Positions 25,870 to 38,825 of a stretch of 64,000 bases of DNA are shown piece after piece (the first letter of the stretch is position 1; every line of letters starts with the position of its first letter). Below the pieces are notes generated by a model. The model did no database searches, was not told the origin of the DNA, and was given only the letters and a program-made list of their open reading frames with translations. A program made the position numbers and the translations under genes. The DNA comes from Thuidium tamariscinum. Its lineage: Eukaryota > Streptophyta > Bryopsida > Hypnales > Thuidiaceae. Location: positions 5,649,001-5,713,000 of the forward strand of contig OX344754.2 in the NCBI GenBank assembly GCA_947034885.2. Reading direction: 5' to 3'.

Positions 25870-27790
25870 TCGCCGTGAGGGTAAAAAATTTTGACACGTG
25901 GCTAAGGCTTTTAGTTTCTAAGGACGTTGGGGGGCCATATCCCTCATGGTGTTGATTTCATCCCGTGAACAAGAGAAGAGGGAGGAGAAGGTGGACACAC
26001 AACTCTTTTAATACTAATAATCAAAGCTCCGCCGTCCCCTATAGGACTAGCTTAACCCCGTGAAGAAGGAGAAGAAGGTGGACACAAAGTGCAACATACT
26101 TTCAAAGTCACCTCACTAGTAACCCCTCGGTTCCTCCCAAGTTCTCTCCCACAACACTTTTCAATAGCTTCACAACACAAAGAGTGGATCAACATCAATT
26201 TGTATAAGTTCCAACCAAACTTGGAGGGGTCTCAAGTCCCTAAGTGCAAACCACAAATACCAAGGATGTAACAACCCCCAAAAAACTATTAAAGGCTTCT
26301 TTAGCATAACAAGCCAAAGGAAATCCGGCATAACCCGGGCCCAATAGTCCTCCTCTCTTAAATGGTGAGGAGTGAGAAAGAGAGAATGAGAGGAGAATGC
26401 CGCCCCTTTTATACTCAAAAGGGAGCAACACCCTCCGCTTAATCTAATAAGAAAATCTAGATAAGGGAATTTAGGCGGTCCGTACATGTTTACCAATCCC
26501 AAATCTAACTATCCACTTAAGATCTACGTAATTTGAATTGAGTAATTCAAATCTTACCTAACCTTACAAAAACTTGCAAATCCACCTAATTTACCTTCCC
26601 CAAAATCTACAAGTTCCCACATGGGAGTGGTTCCCATGTATTCCCATGTACTTAATTTGAAATTACTTACACCAAGCACTTGGAGCCACCTCCACTAACT
26701 TTTTGAGGTGGTACTTGCTCCCACATGTGCCCAGAGTTCCCCACGCGTTCCCTACACGTTCTCCACAGCCATTGGGGCCCAAACTCTCCAAATTGGCATT
26801 GGAAAGCCTTAAACCCCATTTTCTCCTCCATGTGTTGTCCCCAAAAGGCTAACTTTTGGAATTTAGCTCCGAATGGCAAATGGATTGCGCCATTGGGTCC
26901 AGAAGGCCATAATTAGTTTCAAGGGAATCCCTTTCCTCTTAAACTATGCCCTAAATCTTAAAGAATCTTAGTGTAAGTTGGGTCAAAGTTGGGATAAATT
27001 CTCAACTTTTGGAGTTTGACTTTTTTGGACCCCAAACCTTCACCAAGCTCTTAAGTAGATAGAGGGGGGGGGGGGGGTAGGAATAGATCCAAAGTAGGCT
27101 CTGGTACGGTGTCGTATGCCCCCGGTACGCCGGTCAACTGCAAATATCGTCGTTTGAATTGTTATTTGTGGAGGGATGTCGCTGATTCGGGGTCTTCCAC
27201 CTATCGATTTGTCTTGAAACTTGGGGAAGCACTTCGTTGGTTTGAAACCGCCTTGCCAAATTTTTAGTGGGATTTTACTGCACTTTGGGATATTCTTTCA
27301 AATTCCCACCCAAAGACTGCTGCGGTTGACCGTCTGGGAAAATATCCAAACTATCTTGGAAAATTACCAAACTTTGGAGGGGACCACCCATGGGATCTCC
27401 CCACATGGATGCAAACCTGCATACTCACTGCGTGCTCCTAGAATTAGGAAACCGTCTGGTACCTACATTTCAAGGTTAATATTCCGCTCGTATTCTCTTC
27501 GATGCTATGGGGAGTAGGGGATTCCTCCTAGATTCTTGCATGAGGACTTCCTAACCTAGATAGGGCCTTTTTAGGCTTCTTACCCTAATCCTGCACATCA
27601 CTATTAATTGACGTTTATTTAGCCAAGACAAGACCCTTTTTGGATGCAAACTATCTTAAACCCCTTCTAATGACCAAATGGCATATTGGTATGTGTAATG
27701 CCAATACTAGTTTAATACTCTTTTGCAGGTTTTATGGGCCTAATTATGCCTTAGATTGTGTAGGAATCTGAAAAAAGAACCCGTGAGTCC
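25870..27790 (-). repeat. LTR-like unit, family 2, inverted copy
   Basis: This is the reverse complement of 19639-21840. Its outer end at about 27790 reads TGTGAGCCCCTGATTCATCA on the minus strand and its TATAAAAG box lies at 26406-26413. A 14-G run at 27064-27077 has no counterpart in copy 1. With copy 1 it forms a roughly 8-kb inverted arrangement. It is non-coding. Confidence 0.65.
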
Positions 27791-28738
27791 CTGGTGATGA
27801 ATCAGGGGCTCACAGCAACCTAACCCACCCATACAAACATTTTCAACACACACAAACAAACATTTTCAACTCACCTAAACAAACATTTTCCAACAACTAA
27901 CAAACTCACAAGTAAGTGTACCTTCATTGAGAATTTGTCATTATGATTATTTGATTTTTGGTCAAATTAAACAAGAGTTGCCAAAGAAACTTACAACTCC
28001 TAAATTTAATTTTCCACCAAAAATTTAACAATTGCAACGTCAAGAAATCTTAGTCCGGTTCCTACCAACTCAAACTCCATAGCCATCACCTTCCTCATCA
28101 AGATTGCAAAACATCTTGGAAGCAAAATGAAGAAGGAAGGGATGAATTGAGAGAATAAAGAGAATTAAGATCACGGGATATATACAAGCGAAGGAATTAG
28201 GATTAAAATACTAATATTCAAAGAATCTTACTATTGAATAAGGTTCTTTATTCCATAGCTTTGACCCTTGATATTAAAGAATTGTTTTCCAAAGAATCTT
28301 ACTATTGAATTGGTTCTTGATCTTTAGGAATGTTCTACATTCTTTAGTAGTTAGTTATTAATTAGATTCTTAAAAGGTTTGGATTTTGTTGGTTTTGTTT
28401 TATTAGGCCTAATAAGCCAAAAAGGAAAAAACAAATTGACAACCAATTTCTTTAGGATTTCGAAGAAATTAAAAAACTAATTAGATTTGAAAAGATTTGG
28501 TTAGAATTTTAGATTCTTCCCTAATTAAATACCTTCAAATTCAGAATATTAAATTAAAACAAAAGAAAAACAAACAATAACAAAAAACTAACAATTCAAT
28601 TAAACTTTTCCATTGGTTTTTTGCGTTAGAATAGATTTATTTGCTAGGAAATTAACCAAGTAGGTAGACTAAGTTAATTTGTGGTATTTTCCAATCACCA
28701 AAAAATTAGGAATAAAAGGAAATACGCAAATAATTTAG
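27791..28738 (+). repeat. Dispersed repeat R2, copy 2, left part
   Basis: It matches 9550-10438 and stops at TTAG (28735-28738), where the 27-kb element is inserted. The rest of this copy resumes at 55756. Short direct repeats 'caaacattttcaac' lie at 27833-27895. Confidence 0.75.
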
Positions 28739-28770
28739 GGGTCATTGCAAGAAACACATGTACTATTTTG
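28739..28770 (+). repeat. Left terminal inverted repeat of the 27-kb element
   Basis: It starts GGGTCATTGCAAGAAACAC and has 19 bp identical to the right end, then about 10 more with two mismatches. The next 550 bp resemble the arms of the small relatives. Confidence 0.9.
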
Positions 28771-29319
28771 TGTGACACGTTGCATGCTGATCAGTTTTTT
28801 GGCCATAACTTTTGTGTTTTAGCTCCAAATGATTCAAGATTTATAGGAAAGGTACTCATAACTATTATACACCTTCTTTGATTTTTTCATAATTTTCAAA
28901 AATAGTTTACTATCCAAAAATAGACCCCAATTGGATGTCACACTTAGTAGTTTAGGGATTTTTAGTACCTGAATTATACCTTTTCTTAATGATTTTGAGA
29001 TAAAATTTGGATGAGATGGTCTTCTAGTAGATTTCTAGCTCTTCAGGGAAGGATTTTAAAAAAAGGTTAATTTTGTGAGGTGTGGAGGTCTACAAAGTGA
29101 GCTCCTTTCTGCTTATATTTTGAAACATATAAAATATTATTTTGGTGGATTTTTTTGTGAATGACCATCTCCATAAAGTTGTTGCAAATGGTCACTTTTT
29201 ATTTTTTGAAAATACTTATTTTTACTATTTTTCCCTAATTTTTGAATCAAAGTACCTATTTTCTTGAGATTTGGCACTTTTCAAGTTCTCCTACTTAATA
29301 TCATATTCATTAATTTGGT

Positions 29320-30730
29320 AGATCAAGGACCTCCCAAAATAATATTATCTATTAGTAGGGCCAAAAAATCATCTGTAGTTTTATTAAATTTAGTTCGAAT
29401 GGATCTCATTTCATTAGTTAGAAATTGTAATTTCCATTAAAATGATAGTTTAAAGTCGTGGAAATACAGCATTTCCAATCTGAATTTCATGTTTCTATTC
29501 AAAGGTACAATATTTCATACAAACTGGTACCTAGTGAATGTTGCACTTTACCTATTAATATGTGAATCTTTCCTTTTGGTAGTCACCTATTCAGTTAGGG
29601 TATATTGCGGGAAGCAATGCAAGAGACTGACTGTTGTGTGATTGGAGGTTCGGGTTCGAATCATGTTGACCTCCTACTAATTAAGTCGTAGGCGCTACCC
29701 TGATACTGAGCTAGACTAAGGTTGTATTTAGAACTCAAACACAATTTTTTGTAATTTTTTATATCCTAAGTGAATGTATGTAGACATGACAATTGACTTC
29801 TGCAAATTACAATTGACACTAATACTTTATAAAACAAGGCTTCAAAGGTTTTATAAATAGAAAGTAGAAATTTCATTATTATATAGAGTGAAAATAGTAT
29901 TTTCTTCTGAAATTCAAAAACTACACTCTAAAACCTATGTTAATAGCACAGAAAACATCTATCACAATTATTTGAAAATAAATAAAATAATTATCTCAAA
30001 AATTCAAAAACATTAAATCAATATTAGAAAAGGATATGCCCATAAAAAAAAGCTTATTCAAGATCCAAACTTGATATTAATGAAATTCAAAGCGTTTTCA
30101 TAGAATTGTAGAATACCTAAAACTATTATAATTATTTGTCAAAGCCAATTACAACAAAATCAATTTGAGATTAGGGCTTTATTCACTAAAACATCATTTA
30201 ACAAAGATTCTATACCATTTTGACTTCCTTAGTACAAAATTTCCATTAGAATTGCTTTGCTAGAATTCAATCTATTTCAAATATAATATTTTTGATATAA
30301 TTGAATTTAGTAGTTCTTACAATTCAGTCATTTTTTTGAAGAAGTACTTATATAAACACTAATACAAACCTAAATTTTTTTTACTGTGAACATAGTAGAA
30401 TTGTCATTATCGTCTTGAAATTAGAATATAAAATTTCTAAGAATGGATACATCCAAACTAAATTCTCTTGATTAAATATGAAGCCCTCCAAAGTGTAAAA
30501 CGAGCACACTGTTATGCAATAGAGGTTGTAAATCTTCATTTCATTAATGAAAGACTGAAACATTCAGGACAGCTGAACCTAAATTGCAAAGATGAAGAAA
30601 CACAATCCATTGTAGCGAAATGTACTCAAAAGAATAAAATAATTCTATTCTAAAAACTAACTCCCATTAATCAATTACTGTGGACAAAACGATGGCGGCT
30701 CCATGAAACAGAAACTAGCACTGAAATAGC
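29320..30730. other. AT-rich interior of the 27-kb element
   Basis: Apart from the tRNA-like stretch I see no gene; small frames at 30381-30653 have no support. Confidence 0.45.
29640..29719 (-). repeat. tRNA-like sequence (SINE head or decayed tRNA)
   Basis: On the minus strand a D-arm-like 'TAGCTCAGTATCAGGGTAG' (A box) is followed about 30 bp later by 'GATTCGAACCC' (B box). The anticodon region does not fold into a normal 7-base loop and the acceptor stem is not found, so this is not a working tRNA. A tRNA-derived SINE head or a decayed tRNA fits. Confidence 0.45.
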
Positions 30731-30732
30731 CA

Positions 30733-30876
30733 TTTAGGTCGAGTCAACCTAAATCACATCCTCTTCCACAAGAGGACCAACTAATGTACTGTTGTTTAGG
30801 TCGAATCAACCTAACTTGATTCCACCTCTAAGAAACAAGTGCATAGAAGTTGTAATTTAGGTCGACTCAACCTGAA
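30733..30876. promoter_or_regulatory. Three palindromic boxes, cluster 1
   Basis: Near-palindromes at 30733-30753, 30795-30815 and 30856-30876 are variants of TTAGGTCGACTCGACCTAA. They lie 0.9-1.05 kb downstream of the stop of the minus-strand transposase-like gene. Spacing between starts is about 62 bp. Confidence 0.75.
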
Positions 30877-31784
30877 TCGTAAATCTTCACTAAATAAACC
30901 AATGAATCCATTAATTCATGGATTTATTCAAAAACAACCTCTCCACCAAACACTCATACATGGAATGTGTCGAGCCAAAAAAAATAACAAACCGGATAGG
31001 ATTGTCCATTTTTCTTGTAGTATAGTAGCAAAGGTTCATTCACTAGGAATTTTGTAATCAAATGGGAAAATTTATCAATAAAATATATATAATATAAACT
31101 AATCATTAGATTTGACACATTGTCCATTGCAAATTGTCAAAGAATATGAAACAAAACACAAATAAAAAACAACCACTAGAATAATAAATTTTATTACAAG
31201 TTCTAACAATCAATTTCTTAGCTCCAAAAACAAATCAAGAGAGAAGGTTAGGAGAATGTCAATTTGTCTTACCTATATATCTAAACAATAAGACAACTAT
31301 TTGCCTTGAAAGGACTCCAAGAGAATTTGCCACCTTTCTAATCTAGTCTTTATAGAGCTTTCTATATCTAAGACATGTAAAATGACAATTAGCCAATTAT
31401 CCTCTATAAATGTGAAAACAATTTGATAATTGGTCTCATTTTATATAGAAAATGACAAGTAGTCAAAAACAAAAAAATCTACTTGACTACAGAATGCAAG
31501 AACACGTTGAAAGTACCTAGAAGTCAAATAGAACTTGCAATAAAGATTGCATTTGCTACAAAAGTATTTTTTTATTAAAAGTAATTAGAGAAATCAAAGC
31601 TAACAAACTAACACCTTATGCAATGGTTTGATAGAAACCAATATGCAACGTAAGACAATTTATAACAGAGACAAATCAACACCAAATCCAATCCAAACCA
31701 ACTGCTATTATAATAACATTCAACAACGTACATGATGCAACTTCAATACTACCATATGAAGTAGATCTTCATAACTATAACACC

Positions 31785-34700
31785 TCAAGTGAACATTTCA
31801 AGGCTCCGGTTTATCACTTCGATTTGAACAGCCGGAATCTTCAACAAGCACTGCCAAGTATCTTTCTTGATTTGAGACTTCCATGTTGTCATCAAAGCAT
31901 TAGTATGCTCCCAAATTGGAGGATCATTTATATCCACCTTCCAATGCAGACCTCTTGCACTATCCCAACTAGTATAGTAGTCTCGCACATCCTGGTCTCT
32001 TGATGTCGGACGAAAGTACTGGATCAATATACAATTTGGATGCTCCGGATTGCAATCCAGATTAGACAATGCCCTTGCAATCCAAACTGGCCATGTATCA
32101 CCATCTGCACGACGAACTGCTACAAAATAACCTTCAAAGAGATCACGACCAACCCTGAAAGATGGTTGTGGACGACCACGCAAAGGCCCTACATAAGCAT
32201 CGTCCTCCCCGAACTCCTCAAGTTCATCACCATCTTCTCCTAATTGATCGGCTTCAATGGCTTCAACTCTAGTACTTGGCCAGAAACCATCCTTCAAAAC
32301 CATGGATGGATGTAGTGGTTCTTGCAAAGCATTCTTTACATCACGCCAATAGTATACTACATGCTCAAAACGCCTTCGACACTCTCTTGTGACATCTGCA
32401 TTACACAAGTTCTCCCAATACTTCACAAAGCCTCCAATGCCTTTTTCAATGTCTTCCACCCCTCTCATTGGTTTAGGGTGAACTGGCAATGGCACTCCAT
32501 GAGGCCACAAACTACGTCCCTCAGAATCTTCCTTCCACAACTTGATACCTCTACCATCCTCCCCTAACCATTCAAGATCAGTGCAAAGCAATTTGTACTT
32601 CATGACTGGAACTCCATTTGAATCCAAGTAGAACTTCACTTGTTGTGGCTTTGTATGTCCAACAAGGATCTCATCACCATCAACAAACGAACTTGCTATA
32701 AATCCCTTAAAGTCTGGCACCTCCTCAATGAGGTGGGGAATAGTTGGAATGGATCCCACATCCATGAACGACTTCATGAGTGCCGGAACTGTTGGGAAGT
32801 TCTCCTTCTTCAATAGCATGCTCCATCTCCCAAACAATGCATCGATGTCATTGTGCGGTGGCCAACTATCATGAAGTTCATGTAAACCTCTTGAAAAATC
32901 TTGTTGGCCACCAAAAGAGACCAGAAACAAAAAACATATCAATTCTTGTTGTCACCAGTGGCATTGTCCATTTGCACATTAAGAATCGGAGGCAATGGTG
33001 TTCCAAAAACAAAGGTTTGTGGTGGCAGCGGTAGTGCTGCTTCACACATTTTTGCACCCTTCAAAACCTTTTGAAATAAGTTGGTAGACCCTGACCCCAC
33101 AAGCAACATTCTTAAAGAAGACTTTGGTGGTTCCTCTAAGTCTCGTAACAACCTCGCCATGGAACCAATAGTGTAGTTCGAATCATGGGGGAAGATATCC
33201 AAGCCATAATGGGCATATCGAACATCACCATGACCGTGGGCAATCATGCCCATGACAGAAATTGGCAACTTCACTAAGCCGTCGGTGTCCTTGCTCTTGT
33301 GTGAGAAGACCGAGCAAGCCATCTTGGCATGATCCATCTTGTCGTGCATGATCGTGAGGCACTCATGTAGAGAATTGAAAGAGCGGTACCAATTGGCGTA
33401 GTAGTACTCTCTATGAGCATGAGTGATAGCCAGATGTTTGTCCAACCTTCGTGACCACTTCAATGCGCTGACAGATCTAGCAAATGCGCTCTTCTTCAAT
33501 TCCTGCAATTGATCACAAGTGGCACACCGAGCAAAATTGTCCCCCGGTTTTTTTACTTCAAATTCAAAGAACTTCTTTGACCTTATTTTGCTCAAATTAG
33601 AGAGGGAGATCTCTCTTAAGCCTAAGGTAGCGTTTGTTTCATTGAAAGGTAGATGGCAAAATCATAGAGACCACCTTCTCTCCAGACTTCATACTCCGTG
33701 TTTTAAGTGGCATGTGGTCTGCCTCCTTCTCGAGGATGCACTTCAGCGTAGCAATTGCTTGTTCAGTGTGTTGCCTTGGCTTTAGCAAACCGAAGTTGCC
33801 ATGGTCCCTTGCTTCTCGATTGTTGTTTGCATATCTTTGGTAGCGGTAGAATGTAGCCTCTGGGACTCCAGAAATGAGCATCCACGCCCACATGCACACA
33901 CTGATCCCCTCCACGACAACCATTTTCCTCCCACTCAAGTCACGGTGAATGGACCTATGAACTTTTGTCTTCATATGGGCCCTGAACTTGAACGTCGAGC
34001 GTTGGTACATGCGTTCCCGAAATGCTCATATCTTCTCCCTCGGAAATGGCTGAATGCAATTTTTGGCACATCAAATTTTGCTGGAGACAGAGTTGATAGA
34101 TTCTTGCGCCAGAAGTTCCTTTGTTCTCAACCCAACTTCGCGTGGTGGATTTCGAATGACACTCGTGTACGGTCGAGCAAATGTCAATGATGGTGGGTTT
34201 AAAAGACTTGCTTGGAGTCGGTTGAAATTATCCCGGGCTTCGTGGTCGCGAAGACTAGCACCTCGACAGTGGACGTAATCAATTGGCCAGGCCATCAATG
34301 AATAGACCCGCTCCTGTGGGATGTCCTCAACAGAGTGTGTCTTTGAGATGTGAATTGCAACATGGGTGTCCTCAAGAGGGCCATTTGCTCCCAAGACAAG
34401 GTCCGAGGATATGCTATGACAAGTTCCCTCCCCTACGAGCGTTCCCTAAATGTTGTAGAGTGTAACACACATTGTATTCCAAAGTCGGCGCAGCAGCCAT
34501 TAGAGGAGATTCGAGGGCAACAGGAGACTGCAAAAGCCCTGTTCCCCGAATTGTTCCCGATCAGTAATTAATTAATTAATTTTTTTCAAAAAAGAAAAGA
34601 AAAGAAGTTCGTCCTGAAATGCAAAAAAAAGTCCAAAAAAAAAATTCAAAAAAATATTGGTGACGTGGCACACTCTCGACCACGTCAACACAGGCCAGTT

Positions 34701-34877
34701 CCGCATTCCTGCGGCAGATTCCTGCGTTCACAGCTTCGGGAACTCAGAGTCTCCCATTGCCCTCGAATCTCCTCTAATACCTTCGCACTCAGGAATGCCG
34801 ATATTCATTCCCTCGAGAACCTGGAATTCATCGTCTGACGAGTCCATAGAACCTCCTTGAATGAGCAAAGAAGACAT
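31785..34877 (-). pseudogene. Transposase-like gene, RNase H-like (DUF7869 type), decayed
   Basis: The relic starts at ATG 34877 and ends at TGA 31785. In order it shows an acidic N-terminus, a domain with conserved Trp/Tyr/His, a Cys pair (CATC), a candidate first Asp in 'HDKMDHAK', a second in 'NVQMDNATGDNKN' and a third in 'HNDIDALFGRWS'. A C-terminal part has 'FVAVRRADG' and 'WPVWIA', resembling a chromatin-reader-like module. The arrangement fits the DDD core of DUF7869-type proteins, which I assign from memory. It is broken by a MITE (34500-34777), several 1-bp frameshifts (near 34428, 34050, 33640 and 32855) and a TGA at 32939-32941 right after DNKN, best explained as CGA to TGA. It is the best candidate for the source of mobility of the 27-kb element. 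Confidence 0.7.
34500..34777. mobile_element. MITE inserted in the transposase-like gene
   Basis: The 278-bp unit has inverted ends TTAGAGGAGATTCGAGGGCA / TTAGAGGAGATTCGAGGGCA (right end read as reverse complement) and is a relative of the MITE at 14201-14489. Leaving it out brings the codons on both sides of the gap (…CEG and MAAAP…) into one frame. Its interior contains an AATT repeat and a poly-A/T tract. Confidence 0.8.
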
Positions 34878-34963
34878 GGTAGCTGAATCTGAACATAAGA
34901 CAAACAAGTTAGTTATCATTGAAAAGAAAACAGAACACAGAGGAAGTCATCTCCTAATAACCA

Positions 34964-35561
34964 TTTAGGTCGACTCGACCTAATTCAACATTACCATTTA
35001 GGTCAATTATTCGATGGAGTTGGTAATGATTCAATTCAAATTAATTTAAGTAGATACCACTATGACCCCGAGAATGACGAAGATATCTTTGAGTTGAAAT
35101 AAGACAACTGTAGGCCTCAAATTAGGTCGAATCGACCTAAATAGTGAAATTGAAATCACTAATCACTTTTATTTATACGTTGCAAATGACCTTATTATTT
35201 AATAAAATAACACCAAGGAAATTCATGTTGAAGGTAACGTTTTTCTCATTTAGTTATTGAATACAATTAACCAGAATTAGATAGATATATGTTTTAGGTC
35301 GACTCGACCTAAACTGTTCAGCCTTCCTTCTTCGACATTCATTTATAATCAGATCTGAATATCATTAGATTCGTAATCGTAGAATGAAGACATGTGATTG
35401 AGTTGGGAATGTACTCAGTTTAGCTCGACTTGACCTAAACTATAGTCGATATAAGTACATTGAAAATGTAGGGTTAATTTAGGTCGACTCGAGCTAAATG
35501 ATTCCCTCTGACATTAACCAGGACAAAATATTTCATCATATTTAGGTCGAGTCAAGCTAAA
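34964..35561. promoter_or_regulatory. Palindromic boxes, cluster 2 (six full, one half)
   Basis: Boxes lie at 34964-34984, 35121-35141, 35293-35313, 35419-35439, 35478-35498 and 35541-35561, with a half-site near 34997. Several are perfect or one base off TTAGGTCGACTCGACCTAA; variants replace AGGTC by AGCTC on one arm. The cluster lies just upstream of the transposase-like gene, probably in its leader intron, because a 'tatgttcag' acceptor-like site precedes the ATG. Confidence 0.8.
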
Positions 35562-35599
35562 TTGCTCCGGATTTCGCGGAAGCCCTGTTTTGTAATATA

Positions 35600-36215
35600 A
35601 CACTTCTATAATTACCCGGGTTTTACGGCATGAAAATAGAAGTCCTCTCACTGTTGGAGCCACTGTCGATAGCACAATCAAAACACACAATGATGAATCG
35701 CAACATCCAGCACTGGAGTGTGGGAAGCAAGAATAAACGATCAACAAGCAAATGCATTTGTCGACAAGGATTGCTGTGCAACTCCAATATTCGACAACAA
35801 AGATGTTAGGAATGAACTACACAGAATACCCTGTAGAGCCTACAAAAATTGTGTATGCCATACCCAAGTCACCGAAGCTTTCCGCCACGACCTTCGACAC
35901 TGCGGTACTCTACGACGTACTACAAAAAGCCTTCAAAATGCACAGAACACCTAACATTCGAAGAACACGCAGCGTGCAAACGAAAGAGCAACAAAAGACC
36001 TCAAGAATGTGTCACCGAGAATGAGAGTAAGCTGACCCTCCGGAAGGCGTTGGAACGTAGGTCGAATGACGACGATTTCTTGGCGGGAGGCACAAAGGCG
36101 GCAAGTACAATGGAGACGTTTGAATTAGGAAGTAGCCGCTGCAATTTCTTAGTCACTGATCGGAATCTGCTGACTTCCTTTTCCTGTTATTGGAAAAGGG
36201 CAGACGCGGCATAGT
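35600..36215. other. Possible decayed coding region of unknown type
   Basis: Base composition is higher in GC than the surroundings, and overlapping plus-strand frames (35718-35954, 35752-36024, 35849-36214) shift from one to another. The minus-strand equivalent could be an upstream exon of the transposase-like gene. I do not recognise any motif. Confidence 0.25.
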
Positions 36216-38825
36216 GACATTGAATGATTCCGGCCCGTTTCTAAAATTGTGAGACACTTCATGGCTACACTCAAACAGTAATAGTATTCTTTCTTTCCGT
36301 GCAGTAAAGGTATTCCTTTTCTTGTATTTTGAAAAAAAAACCAATAATAGTATTCCGTTTCATTTGTGTCCCAAAAAAAATATTGATAGTATCTTGAAGT
36401 TACAGTATTTTTGAACAAGTACTTCTAAAACAACATTCTATTGTAAAGAAGAGGGCACACATCCAATTTGCTGCTCGTAGCCAAGGGCAAAATTCCACTC
36501 TTTTTTTGGCCATCATATGAGGGTATGGAGGAGCATTTTTGTTGACCTCAGCTTCACTATCACTCCTTTAAATTCTGTATCCAAATTTTAATCTTCGCTT
36601 TATTCCCTCCTTTCTAACAGGCTTTTACTTTTCTCCGTTATCATTATGGCATAAAATTCTCTCAAGAATTTCATTTCATGTTCCATACTATAATTGGAAT
36701 AAAGCACAGTTATTCTTTCTACTGTATCTTGCCTTCCCACTCAATTCAAGAAAAAGTCCATGATCCTAGATTTTAAAATAGACAGTACTTTAAATTTCGG
36801 AAAAAATCTTCTAAGTACATTTTGAGGCTCCATATTCTTTGTGACTTGAAAAGGACATTTCAAATCCTTCTACCTTGGAGTAAATATTATAGTTTTTGCG
36901 TGGTAATGGCAAATAATTAGGGGAAATATGACTCCTCTTCTTATTAAACTATTGGATTAAGGATTCAAAATTTATGATTTTCGAATCAAGGTTTTCTGGG
37001 TCTAAGCTTTAGGGTTCAAGATTCAAAGGTTAAATTTTTAGGGTTAAAATTCTTGAGATTTTTAGTTTGCACATATTTACTAGACTCTCTTGCAATTGTA
37101 AGGTCTACAACTAGTCAACTTTAAGGCATAGAGTTTCACAAGGAAAAAACTTTTAACGCATAGAATGTAGATGTTGTTTCAAATTTAATTTTGCCTTGGA
37201 ATTTTTAAGTTCTCAATTCAACATCTTCAGACCTTTGTTTAAAAAGAATATGAACCCAAATGAAGAGAAATTGTAGGGCTCATTATTTTCTTCTACGCCT
37301 ACATTTATATCATCCAGAAAGAATGGGACATTGTATTTTATTACCAAAAATCCAGTAAAGGACATTTTTGTCAATGTGAAAGCATAGGGAAAAAAAACGT
37401 ACGATTTAAAAGTATTTGTATACCTCCTACAAGAAGCACAAAGAAATTATAATTTGTACATCATGCCCCTTGAAAATTATTCATGAACAATTGAAATGAA
37501 ACTTCAAGTGCTTTTTCATTAGTGAAACTTGATTATTCAAGTGCTTTGATTAGTATGATTAATATGCTTAAAGTAATTATAGAAGTTGCTAATGTTTAAT
37601 GGAATTCAAATGCATAGGAAATTCAAAATTGTAGGCCTCCTAAACATTGAGCTATTAAGGCTCATTCAATTTCCCTAAACATCCTAAATATTAAGACAAA
37701 ATTAAATTCAAATTCAAATTATTTGATTGGAACAATATAACATGGAATTTTCATGAAATATTCTTATATATACATAATTTCTACAAGTTGGTTCTTTATT
37801 GGATTTAATCTTTTTACAATATACAATTAAAATGAAGACCAAACTCTAGTGATTACTTTCTAGAATATCCTATCCATTTAATCAAGTTCTCCAAAAAAAA
37901 GCAATATGGTTAAATATACATTATGGAATGGGAATGTACGCTCTTGCATATAAAAAATTAGTACCATTATTTAATCCTTCGATTTGTTTATCATCTAATA
38001 TACCTAGGATTTAGATGAAGTTCTCTTAAATTTTTAAAAAATGAAACTTACTCTAACAAAAGAAAAGAAAATGCAAACGGGCTACGAAAAAATAATTGAA
38101 ACTCCTATGCATGATTCATATAAGAAATAGTTGCCTCTAATACTTTTTTGTTTCATAATTGGGTTATTTTAAAAACAACAAGAATGAAGATGAAAGTCTC
38201 ATTCATTTCTAAATACCTTACTTACCTTGCTATGACGATAAAAGTAAATAATTTCTATGTAACTTTTTTACATTCAAATAAAGACAATTACTACCTAGTC
38301 TTTAGGCATGACTCACTCCTGAAACTATAAGGAATAAGATCACAGTTATGAGTTTTTCTTTAAAAGAATCCAGCACACTTGAACAAGTTTCAAAAGTAGG
38401 CAAATGAATTTGAGAGAAAAAAATAGAACTCAGGCTGTATATAATTTTTACTCATATTAGTACACTATTACTAATTACTTAAACTATGACCATTATTTTC
38501 TTAAGTGCAAAAAGAATATAAATGAATCTTTCATTATCTTCTTGAACCTACAATATGATTCAATAAATTCAAAAAACATTGCAATAGGCAATTGGGCATA
38601 GGAAAATAGTTGAATTTGTATATATGATTTAGGATTGCAAATACGGTCCACTAGTTCTTAGTAATTAGACAATAGGATATTGAAAATTTTAATTTTAATA
38701 TAAAACATTCATATTATAACATTCAATACGTACTACACTCATTGAAGGTACTACATGATTCGACATCTACATTTGAAGTATTCAATAGAAATGAGGCACT
38801 TAGAAAGTATAAAATTTAAAATGGG
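36216..38825. other. AT-rich interior without recognised gene
   Basis: Nothing recognisable: no credible frame, RNA or bounded repeat. Confidence 0.45.

Noticed and set aside
28739-29330. An isolated small MITE at the left end of the large element
   Set aside because: No inverted right end with a TTAG duplication was found before 55755, and the flanking R2 repeat resumes only at 55756.
29640-29719. A functional tRNA gene
   Set aside because: A and B boxes are present, but the anticodon arm and acceptor stem do not fold.
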